Source: Siphonodentalium dalli (taxonomy: Eukaryota; Mollusca; Scaphopoda; Gadilida; Siphonodentaliidae). Taken from it: DNA of 64,000 nt. Shown here piece after piece: positions 54,820 to 64,000 of this stretch. Where the stretch lies: assembly GCA_032622095.1 (NCBI GenBank), contig CP136061.1, forward strand, positions 12,849,287-12,913,286, written 5' to 3'. The notes beneath the pieces are model-generated. The model did not search any database and was not told the DNA's origin. It worked only from the letters and a program-made list of their open reading frames with translations. Position 1 is the first letter of the stretch. Each line of letters starts with the position of its first letter. The position numbers were made by a program, and so were the translations under genes.

Positions 54820-54957
54820 TTTATAATTTCCATGGGAGGAAGATAAATGTATGGTCATGCAGCCTCCCTGTAATTTATATTGTGATATGTTAAAAAAATA
54901 GTTTGTTTACATTAATTATCAACATTGCTGAATAAAGTATATTCTATTCTATTCTGC
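54820..54957 (+). other. possible LINE 3' tail
   Basis: An AT-rich stretch ends 'aataaagtatattctattct' followed by a further 'attct', resembling a non-LTR element 3' end with an AATAAA signal and (TATTC)n tail. No ORF is attached, so this is tentative. Confidence 0.35.
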
Positions 54958-55437
54958 TAACAAAGTTTGGTGGGGTATATAGCAATATGCTCCATGAGTC
55001 CATACATTGGGGCGTCCATCCATAACAACTTTGAAGCTCTATATCTTGGACATTTTCAGTCAGATTTTAATGATCTTTGGTATGTTGATGAACCAATATA
55101 AGAAAAAGAGTAGTCACAAGCAGCGGGTTTTGTCCATTGATTTTTCCAGATTTACGGCCCTTATTGAGTAATGGGTCTTAGAGTGAAAGTGGATTTTACT
55201 CTTTGCACCCTACAAACCATGCCCCGACTTCATATGGATCTTTGGGGTGGCCTCTAGATGGGAGCTGTCGATGTTTTCACCAAAATTTGTTAAAACATGG
55301 CCGTCGGAAGCCATCATTTTAAGGAGTTAATTTGTTTCATAACTTTTTAATACATAGTTCCCAAGAGTATAGAAAATATGGTATAGAAAACATGTGACCC
55401 GCCATATCAAATCCAGTCGTAAGTCGGGAATATTTTT
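54958..55437 (+). other. decayed (GTCC)-type element blocks
   Basis: 'ggtggggtatatagcaatat', 'gggcgtccatccataacaac' and 'ttgaagctctatatcttgga' resemble the block structure of the hairpin-capped elements, without a recognisable cap. Confidence 0.4.
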
Positions 55438-55438
55438 A

Positions 55439-55700
55439 TCCTGTGCCAATGCATTCTCTTATATATGCGAGTAGGTCGCCTCGCATATATAAGAGAATGC
55501 ATTGGCCTAACAATTTTTTACAATTTTTATAATTTTTTCTTATATTCTTTAACAATTTTATAATTTCACCCATACAGAGCCCCAGACAAACATGAACAGA
55601 CGACACTCTTCTATATGCTTCTATATATGTGTGGGGCTCCCTGCAGGGTAATGGATGTTTTTTATTTTATGTCCTAAAAATTGTAAAAAACATTTATTTA
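55439..55700. mobile_element. hairpin MITE fragment, TACCCTGTGCC family inverted
   Basis: The hairpin 'gtgccaatgcattctcttat' ... 'agagaatgcattggcc' (55442-55507) is followed by 'gagccccagacaaacatgaa' and 'tgtggggctccctgcagggt', found inverted inside 36228-36625. The flank 'gtgacccgccatatcaaatc' (55396) likewise mirrors 36640-36660. Confidence 0.65.
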
Positions 55701-58380
55701 ACCCTTTAGCGTTCAGAACACCCCAGAGCGCCCTGCCGCGTAGCGTCCATAGAGCCCCAGAGAGCCCGGAGTTTTGCGTTTTTTTCAGTCATAGTTTACA
55801 ACAAAACTATTGCATTATAACACAACAAATTGCTTTCATTGTTAATGTAAATAATAAAATATATGTTACATTATTAATTGTTAAGTTTTTGTGGGGTTTT
55901 GTGGCAGATTTTGTACAATTTAATCAATAGTTGTCAATAAAATCGCAATAAAACGAAAAGTGGAATGCGGCGGTGCTATTTTTTGAAGTCGACTAGAGAA
56001 ATCAGCGTACTCGGGTAACTGTGTACGGTCGTCTAACTGACATTTATTTATTTTCGAACTTTATTTTTATTTCCAATAAAATATTCACTTGACTTGTTTA
56101 TGTTTTTATATCATATGCATCCAAATATAAAACAATCACTACCATTAATTTGACTAACGAAGCTACGGTAAGAGCAAGACGACATGCTGATGTTAGTTTT
56201 TGTTACTAAGGACGCCGTGTTTGTTCTTACTGCTGTGTAGGCCTATTCCCAAATAAAACTGTTTCCAATTATTATTTTATTTTTCCTAATTCTTCACATG
56301 ATCATATTGACAATATTATATTTTTTATAGAGTGTATAAAATGTATTGAATAGCAATGCGAGGAACTAATTAGAAGCTTCCAGCAAACAGCGCGTTCGCG
56401 TTTACCAATTTCTGAACACGTGGCTTCCATCCAAGCTGGGCGCGAATTTCAATCTTATAGTTATCAATAATTTTTCAAGAGATATTTATCATTTAATCGA
56501 ACAAAATTGTACTATTAGTATGTCCTTTGTTACAAGTTGAACATAGGCCAAACAATATATCGATTACCGGTAGTTTAACTGTGTACACACCTTGTGTTTT
56601 GGCACTAACTGTGATATATACATTGCATCATCATTACATTCAAGGTCAAGGTAACGCCTGTGTCTCAATGTGATTTATTTTTAGTATATTTCGTCATCCT
56701 TATTCAATACGATGTCTTGCTAACTATTATTTAGTTTGGCATCTCATATATTCACGAAGAGAAAAGCACTGTTATCGACCTTAATGGCCATTCAATCTTT
56801 TTCAAATGACAATATGTGATGGACATGATCTACGCATGTAAATGTGACAAGATATATCGTAATAAACTGGGTCAAGTACGTACGCATTACGTTCGTGAGG
56901 TACACAGAAGGAGTTGTTGTCAGCGCTGAATATATAGTTCTTGCGATATATATTTCAATTCCGACATATTAAACATTATATTGTTACTGAATAGCATTTC
57001 AACTTCTAACCTATGATTTAAAAAATTGAAATTTTAGTCTATTAATGCTGTTTTTATGTCTTTTTTTATACATGACACACGGAGTAATTGTCCAAGTATT
57101 TACGTCGACGTTGCATCTTATTTCTGTACCCTCACGATCATGGCTTGTGTTTTGTTTACATTGGTTACTATCTGTGATCACGTGTCAACAACAGTTAATC
57201 AGATTTTTACAATGCTGGAATAAATTTCACAATGCATTTCCACATTTTATTGAATTTCGTTGGTACATTATTAAATGCAAATAAATAGAAGTTGGTTAAC
57301 ACTTTGCTAGTGATTGTGGAAAAGTGAAGGTAATTCTGGAAATCGAGGTTACAACGTCAAACTTCATACGGTGTTTTTGTTGATAAAATATTGGGGATAA
57401 TTTTATTAAACGATGTCAAAGTATGGTACGCATTCATATGGACATGAACTAGAGTGATTGGTGCACATGTAGATGTGAAAATTTAAAGGAATGCACGCGT
57501 AAAACGATCTCATTATTTTATTAGTAAGTGATTGCTAACAGTAAAGAAAGTACGGCAACTGTGTTGCCTTGCCGTCTTACGTAATACACAACTCAATCGA
57601 CGACGTTTTCTGTTTTGCAAATTTATATATGCAATATATAATGGGGGATAATTTTGTTTAACGATGTCAAATTATGGTACGCATTCATGTGGACATGAAC
57701 TAGAGTGATTGGTGCACATGTAGATGTGAAAATTTAAAGGAATGCACTGCAAAACGATCTCATTTTTTTTATTTGAAAGTGATTGCTAACAGTAAAGAAA
57801 TTATGGCGACTGTGTTGTCTCACGCAGTACCGTACACAACCAGATCTCCGGATTTTTTTGTTTTGCAATATTTCTGTTGATAAATTGAACACAATAATAC
57901 GATAAATTTTCGGAAATTACCAGCTGAAATGACAGCAATAAAATTCAGAATCTGATACATTTCAATGTGAAATTGATTTTAATTCTATGCAACGAATCAG
58001 GGTCAAGAAAAATCCGGAAAGATACCTACCAACTCCATAGTGTCTCCTTGTTCTCCATCGCCAGATGGAATATATGATCAAACAAATCATCTTACCTGCT
58101 CTTCCCATACTAAGGATGTAGTATGAATTAAATAAAAACAAATTGCACATTGCCAATGTGGGGGGGGGGGGGGGGGGGACTTGACTTTCATAAATATGAA
58201 AATCAATTGTTACCAATTAATTAAAATAAAATAAACCATCCTTGCAGATAAACAAGAGCCACCATAAGATTTAATAATACATTTTTTCCTATAACTTTGA
58301 CGTTACCAGAAAGTTATGTTGGCTGGGGTGACGACGTTCTCTCCTATCAGTATTGGTGTGGGTAATGACGTTAGACATAT
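55701..58380. other. intron 9 sequence, mostly unrecognised
   Basis: 'ttaaccctttagcgttcaga' at 55700 looks like a piggyBac-type left end, but I find no matching right end. Two similar blocks, about 57395-57560 and 57643-57810 ('gttacgcattcat...', 'ggtgcacatgtagatgtgaa', 'aatttaaaggaatgcac'), form an imperfect ~248-bp direct repeat. A G run of about 18 lies at 58161. No exon with a REPS coiled coil was found. Confidence 0.45.
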
Positions 58381-58389
58381 TACTGTTGG

Positions 58390-58500
58390 GTAAAGGGTTA
58401 AAAAAAATTGTTAGGCCTATGCATTCTCTTATATATGCGAGGCGACCTATTGTCGACTCGCATATATAAGAGAATGCATTGGCGCAGGGTAAAAAAATCC
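58390..58500. mobile_element. hairpin MITE remnant with TTAA
   Basis: 'gttgggtaaagggttaa' (right end of the CCCTTTACC family) is followed by the hairpin 'tatgcattctcttatatatg' ... 'agagaatgcattggcgcagg'. The order suggests two nested or fused MITEs. Confidence 0.6.
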
Positions 58501-59080
58501 CGACTTACGACTGGACAGTTAAATGTTTTGAGTAGTGTAAAGGGTTTCTCCTCTGTGAGATGCAAACCTTATTTTCACTCGGCTGGCACCTCATAAAAAT
58601 AATCCTCCGCATCTCACTCGAGGAGAAAAATCATAAACGCTACTCAGAACAGTTAACTATTGTATATATATTAATCATTATTATGTCAGCCCTTGCGATT
58701 AGCCAATCAGCGTCGATAAATAGTGACGATGAATGAACTCTTATTAGGTAAATGATGGCATCAATGACCCCATATGAAATCATTATTATGTCAGCTTTTG
58801 TAATTAGCCAATCAGCGTCGATATACTGTGTTGTGTCAATGATAAATTGAGCATTCTTCAAAAGAATCTCTTGATACATCGTGAGTGGCTCACCATTGGG
58901 TGCATGCAGGTCATCGTCTACGGTCACGTTTTGCCAGAATTTGGATTCCTTGTTCTTAAAAAAAAAGCCAGCGTCCCAAAAGCCACCTCGATTCAGGGGA
59001 CATGGGGTCTGTGACCTTTCATTACCATGGGCGTATTTTGCCAAGACCAGCGATGCTCTTGTTGAAATATTAATATTGAT

Positions 59081-60065
59081 ACCGGTGTAACACGATATCT
59101 CCCCCCCCTGGGTATCTTCCCCCCGGGGGGGAACATATCCCGGGGTATCTTCCCCCCCACCCTGAGTATCTTCCCCCCCACTCGTACATTTTTTTTCCCT
59201 CACTTATTTTATATTATTATGGTAAGAAATGCCGAGAAAACTATTTTTTTGTTTTTTTTGTTTTGTTATTTTGAAGTTTAACTTAACCCAGTAATAGCAT
59301 AAATATGTCAAAATATTACCTTATGATTCTATCATATAATTTGCTTTATATAGTCATGAAATGGCGAGAAATTAACTTTATATGAGCAAAAAAATTATAG
59401 AGTAAAAAATTTGGGGGGGGGGGGGGGGGATGATACCCAGGCCTGAGTATTTCCCCCCCCCCCAACCCAGCACCTACATATGACAAAAATTAAACGTATG
59501 ATTTTATTGCTTAATTTGCTTTATATAGTTATGAAATGGCGAGAAATTAACTTTATATCAGCAAAATTTGATCGAGTAAGAATTTGGGGTGGGGGGGGGG
59601 GGGAAGATACCCAGGCCTGAGTATCTTCCCCCCCACCCAGCACCTACATATGACAAAAATTAAACGTATGATTTTATTGCTTAATTTGCTTTATATAGTC
59701 ATGAAATGGCGAGAAATTAACTTTATATGAGCAAAATTTGATTGAGTAAGAATTTGGGGTGGGGGGGGGGGGGGAGATACCCAGGCCTGGGTATCTCCCC
59801 CCCCCCCCTACCCCAAATTCTTACTCGATCAAATTTCATGACAATATAAAGCAAAATAAACGATAAAATCGTAAGGTAATATTTTGACATATTTATGCTA
59901 TTTGGTTGTGTGAGGGGTTAAGTTTTTTTTTTAATAGTTTTCTCGGCATTTCTTACCATAATAATATATAATAAGTGAGGGGAAAAAAATATATGAGTGG
60001 GAGGGAAGATACCCAGGGCGGGGGGGGGAAGATACCCCGGGGGGGAGATAAACTGTTACACCGGT
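59081..60065. mobile_element. 985-bp foldback with C/G-run inverted repeats
   Basis: The ends 'accggtgtaacacgatatct' and 'agataaactgttacaccggt' are inverted. Next come C-run / G-run arms and the mirrored 'taagaaatgccgagaaaact' (59223) and 'agttttctcggcatttctta' (59937). The middle holds two tandem ~180-bp units, each with a (G)n...(C)n pair around 'agatacccaggcctgagtat'. No coding sequence. Confidence 0.8.
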
Positions 60066-60104
60066 ATTCACAAATTTTTAGTGTTTTGAAGTTATATAGG
60101 TTTT

Positions 60105-60720
60105 TAGCTCACCTGAGACGAAGTCTCCGGTGGAGCTTGTGTCATCACTCCTCGTCCGTCCTCCGTCCGTCCGTCTGTCCGTCAGTCCGTCAACAATTCT
60201 TTGAACATCTTCTCCTCTGGAACCAATAGACCGAATGAGTTCATATTTGGTGTGGATGTTCCCTAGGTGACTCACATTCAGATTTGTTCAAATGAGGTCA
60301 CTGGGTCAAATAGTTGCGAAGCCAGGGCCATAACTCTTTCCCTCCATAGTAATTCTTTTAAACATCTTCTCAAATACCATCAGGCCAAATGGGTTCATAT
60401 TTGGTATGAAGGATCCTTGGGTGACTGGGGTTCAGATTTGTTCAAATGAGGTCACTGGGTTAAATGTGGGCGGGGCAGGGACACAACTCTTAAATTTTGA
60501 ATTTTTTTTAGATTGATCTAAAAAAAATTTTTTACATTGAACTCGTTCAATTTAACAAAACAAAACAAAAAACCCATAAAAAATTTGATTTTTTTTTTTC
60601 TTCAAATTAATTTTTTTATTTTAATTGAAATTAATATCTTGCTCAATCAGGCTCAATTTAAAAAAAAAAATAACACTATTATAACATCCACCAGGGTGAC
60701 TCAACCAAATTTGGTTTAAA
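60105..60720 (+). mobile_element. hairpin-capped TAGCTCACCTGAGACG element, copy 2
   Basis: Cap 'agctcacctgagacgaagtc' / 'tccggtggagct', (GTCC)n at 60152-60190, then 'gagttcatatttggtgtgga' and two diverged blocks. It ends in T/A-rich sequence with 'ccaccagggtgactc'. Same orientation as 31532. Confidence 0.8.
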
Positions 60721-61599
60721 TCAGTCTAAAATCAAGAACATGCTTATTAAAACCATATAGAAGTCACATTGATTATAAAGTAATAAATGAAATGGCAGTG
60801 TTAACAAAATCTGTTTGGAATGACAGCTTTGATTAATAGCCTAAATTTCTCTGCCTGTTAGAGAGTTTGTATATAAATGACCCTGCTTATGATAATAACT
60901 CCACTCCCAAGGCCAAGTGTGAATGATGAATCTGACAGTTAGGCCAGTAAAACTAAATACCTGTTTTCTCAGGCGATTACATATGGGAAACTGGATGAGA
61001 AAGATGGAGGCATTTTCTTAGCTTACCTGAGATGATGAATTGAGACATATTTTGTGTGGATGGTCCCTAGGTGGCTGGGATTCAGTTCTGTTCAAATGGG
61101 GGTCACATGGTCAAAAAAGTGGCATAGCTAGGGACCTAACTCTTTCCATCCATAGTAATTCTTAAAACATCTCAAGAATCTAGGGACCTAACTCTTTCCA
61201 TCCATAGTAATTCTTAAAACATCTCAAGAATCATTGGGGCTATTTAGCTTATAATTGGTATGGAAGGTTTTTGGGTGACGGGGATACAGATGTGTTAAAA
61301 TGAGGTCACCGGGTCAAATAAGGGCGGAGCCAGGGACGTAACTTGTCCATCCATTGTAATTCTTAAAATGTCTTCCTATCAAGAACCATAAGACCAATTC
61401 AGCTTATATTTGGTATGGGTGACTAGGATTCAGATTTGATTCAGAATTGGTCAGAGCCAATGACATAATTCTTTCCCTCATCAGTTATTAGCTCAACTTA
61501 CTTTGTAAGTTTGAGCTATTGCCATGGATTGACGTCCGTCGTCCTTGTGTGCATGTGTCCATGTGTCCGTCAACAATTTCCTTTCCCGCGGGCTACAGG

Positions 61600-62848
61600 T
61601 AGGGCTGCCACGATGCATCGAGATTTCGATGCATCGCGATGCGCTTGCTTCGATTCGATTTTCGATTTATCCAAAACCATAATCGAATAGTTTCGATGCG
61701 GACTGTACCGCACCGGCCGGTGCATAAGTCGATCTTTTGTGATTTACTAGTCACACTAGTGTACAAAGACACCCCTATTTTATGTACGAATTATGAAGGA
61801 ATCTGTGTATCGGTAAGTATAGCCATATCATGAATTTTTTGTGAAACGAGATCTGTTTTATTTGTTTGGAATAGGTGTTGCGATACGGTAACTGTCGCCA
61901 TTTTCATTGGAATTTCCCACTCTAAATATAGATGCAGTTTCGTTTTCTATCTAATTACCGCAGTGTGCAGACGAAAGCTAACATAAGAAGAATGATTTGA
62001 TAGGCTGATTTCGGTAATGCGCATACTATTGACCAATGACCTGCCCTGTTTTAAAAGTCGACCGGGTAATCGGGGTCAAACACGTGACACACTCAAAATC
62101 TTTTGCGAGCAGAGCTATGATAGGTCAAAAGCTCAAAGGTAACACTCGATAAACCAATGGTTATGCGTGTTGTTTTATTATCTGCGTTCAGTGTGCGATA
62201 TCAAAATGTCTGCTAAGCCATTCACCCTCTAACATTTAAACATGTACTGAGTTGTACTCCTTGTCTCAAAATTTCAAATGGACCTCCAGTCTATTGTTTT
62301 GATCTAGTTGATGAATGAGGATTGCAACAAATACAAATCTGGACCTCACTTTCATGGCTTTCTTTGAAAGTTGGCACTTGCACAATGTACAGTATGGTTT
62401 AATTTAATATTGGATCCCAGAAGTACATGTACATGTTATTCAGAGATATTGGACATGTCGACTGACACATACTCAGTCCCAAGTATGGGCATATGGCCAT
62501 TATGGGGTAAATTCTGGGTAATACGTGAACATTGAACAACATCTCTAAAAGTAAATGGTACCATTGGAAATGATTTTGGTAATTGATTTATTAACAGTGT
62601 TTAGCAACTTTAGTGCTGTTTAGTATTTACATATTGGATACATACATCATACATAGCAGTATAGATGACAGTATCATGACAAAATACATGAATGGTATTT
62701 ATTTTTTCAAATAGACAGTGCCGCTGTCATGACTCTGAATCAGCAGACCTGTTTTTGCCGGTAACTTGCATCGCGATGCGCATCGCATCGTGGACAAATA
62801 ATCGCGATGCGCATCGCATCGTGACCCCTCCGCATCGTGGCAGCCCTA
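61600..62848. mobile_element. hAT-like element with GCTACAGG duplication
   Basis: The termini TAGGGCTGCCACGATGCATC and 'gcatcgtggcagccc' TA are inverted repeats. GCTACAGG is duplicated at 61592-61599 and 62849-62856. The related element at 40797 has the uninterrupted 'gggctacaggtcgtac', which confirms the insertion. Subterminal zones are dense in GCATCGCGATGC palindromes. The 1249 bp encode no recognisable transposase. Confidence 0.9.
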
Positions 62849-62970
62849 GCTACAGGTCATACCTTTGGTCTGATCTTTATGAAATTTGTCATGAATGTTG
62901 ACATTAACATGTAGATGGGAACGAGTCATTTTGGGGTCATTCGGCAAAAAAACATGGCCGCCAGCAGCCA

Positions 62971-63300
62971 TCTTGGATTTTACTCTTTGCATGATTAAAT
63001 CCTTTGACACAGGCTACCGGTCGTATCTTTGGTCAGATCTTCATGAAATTTGTTACGGATGTTAACAATGACATGTAGATGGGAATTAGTCATTTTGGGG
63101 TCAATCGGCAAAAAAACATGGCTGCCAGCAGCCATCTTGGATTTTACTCTTTGCATGATTAAATCCTTTGACACAGGCTACCGGTCGTATCTTTGGTCAG
63201 ATCTTCATGAAATTTGTTACGGATGTTAACAATGACATGTAGATGGGAATTAGTCATTTTGGGGTCAATCGGCAAAAAAACATGGCTGCCAGCAGCCATC
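62971..63300 (+). repeat. 164-bp tandem repeat, two copies
   Basis: The block from 'tcttggattttactctttgc' to 'catggctgccagcagccatc' is repeated almost exactly (offset 164), with a diverged third copy upstream near 62860. Confidence 0.9.
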
Positions 63301-63712
63301 TTAGATTTTACTCTTTGCATAACTAGGCCTTTCAACTTTCCACTTTCCTAATCACTCCATTGACTTTTACACATGAAATTATTCCCTTTCCAAGTTGAGC
63401 TACAGTGTCATTGACACTTTCATTTTTTAAAAATCTTCTCAAGAACCATTTGGCATATTTGGTATACATTTGGTATAGAGAGTCATTGGGTGACTGGGTT
63501 CAGATTTGTTGAAATGGGTTCACCAGGTCAAATAGGGGTGCGACCATGGACATAACTCTTCCCCTAAAGTAATTCTTAAAATGGCGCTCCTCAAGAGCCA
63601 TCAGTCCTATTTAGCTTATATGTAGTAACCAGTATGGAGGGTCCTTGTGTTACTTGGGACTGGGTTACAGATTTGTTAAAATGGGTTCGACCAATCAAGA
63701 AATGGCATTTGG

Positions 63713-64000
63713 TAGGGGCGTAACGATACGGGGTATGGGGTGTATCGATGTTTATCGCGATACAGAGGTCACGATACGATACGTATCGCGATTTTACTTA
63801 CCTAAAATTATAATGATATTGCCAAGTCTTCGTACGGACTGTATATACACTGATATATAGCGAAAACGACGGGTGGGTATGTGCTTGCATGGCTATAGGT
63901 AGGCCTACATGAACTCGCTAAAATATGTGTACTAGATGTTCGTCTAAAATGTTTGTTGTTGCAACTTGTATTGTATTGTCTAAGAAGAAAAAAAACTAAT
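63713..64000 (+). mobile_element. hAT-like element, left end, runs out of the window
   Basis: It starts TAGGGGCGTAACGATACGGG and has a CGATACGATACGTATCGCG-rich subterminal zone. It is the same family, in opposite orientation, as 2950-3317. The other terminus is beyond 64000. Confidence 0.6.

Larger units (their letters stand above)
61498..63420 (+). mobile_element. hairpin-capped TTAGCTCAAC element, split by hAT
   Basis: Cap 'agctcaacttactttgtaag' / 'tttgagct', 'cgtccgtcgtccttgtgtgc', then the hAT insertion, resuming with 'gctacaggtcatacctttgg'. A 164-bp block ('tttactctttgcatgattaa', 'gctaccggtcgtatctttgg') is repeated about twice at 62971-63300. Confidence 0.75.

Noticed and set aside
58640-59203. 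187-aa minus ORF with GGEDTQGG repeats
   Set aside because: Its N-terminal part is the C/G-run end of the foldback element, and the rest contains duplicated non-coding text (two ~125-bp similar blocks with 'agccaatcagcgtcgata').
60971-61035. Possible exon 10 after 'ttttctcag' (AITYGKLDEKDGGIFLAYLR)
   Set aside because: The reading runs into the 'cttacctgagatgatg' start of a (GTCC)-type element and a stop, has no donor, and does not resemble the expected coiled coil.

Overview
This window is eukaryotic, intron-dominated DNA: AT-rich, with no operons and no long ORF except one inside a minisatellite. The repeat style suggests a lophotrochozoan, most likely a mollusc. That assignment rests on dense TA-flanked and TTAA-flanked foldback MITEs and on hairpin-capped elements carrying (GTCC)n and repeated 'accaaatttggtatg' cores. 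I could not test the taxonomy by search.

The only gene I can support is a plus-strand REPS1/REPS2-type protein (RalBP1-associated Eps-domain endocytic adaptor). It is seen as nine exons: about 1949-2128, 3567-3630, 5460-5602, 9864-9952, 17159-17251, 19102-19186, 35905-36081, 47269-47439 and 54458-54537. Every junction has GT and AG dinucleotides, and the phases agree across all eight introns (1,2,1,0,0,1,1,1). Exons 1-3 encode the second EH domain, including a canonical EF-hand loop and the conserved Trp split across the exon 2/3 junction. Exons 4-9 encode the Pro/Ser-rich middle. The N-terminal EH domain and C-terminal coiled coil are not in the window, so the gene exceeds 52 kb. Coding sequence is under 2% of the window.

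The most striking feature is where the minisatellites sit. At about 12 of the 18 exon edges a tandem repeat touches or directly abuts the splice site, and at six edges the duplicated unit contains the splice site itself plus flanking exon. These are the exon 1 acceptor (3 copies), exon 1 donor (6), exon 3 donor (2), exon 5 acceptor (2), exon 9 acceptor (3, in frame and open) and exon 9 donor (4 good copies plus decayed ones). Most of these units contain AG|GT. This looks like repeated local duplication seeded at splice junctions, with potential for alternative or recursive splicing.

The introns are packed with mobile elements. These include two hAT-like elements with 8-bp target duplications (15444-16871 and 61600-62848), and Tigger/pogo-like TA-flanked foldbacks (7259-7842, 12528-12709, 17609-17743, 47798-48004). 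There are also several piggyBac-like TTAA-flanked families (3898-4210, 8086-9712, 12819-13221, 22539-23333, 46863-47098 and others) and a palindromic 'GAATGAGGTCCCC' MITE in more than 15 places. A LINE 3' fragment (25940-27154, minus) sits in the loop of one such MITE. At least ten hairpin-capped (GTCC)n elements all lie in the same orientation as the gene.

Two large repeat structures stand out. A ~5 kb GC/AT-skewed minisatellite in intron 7 (about 41672-46650) seems to consist of a ~2.07 kb higher-order unit repeated twice, and its minus strand is stop-free over 5.1 kb by accident. A 2.8 kb near-perfect tandem duplication in intron 8 (48384-53934) carries a 2.6 kb TA-flanked element with TIRs and subterminal ACCGCGGT palindromes.
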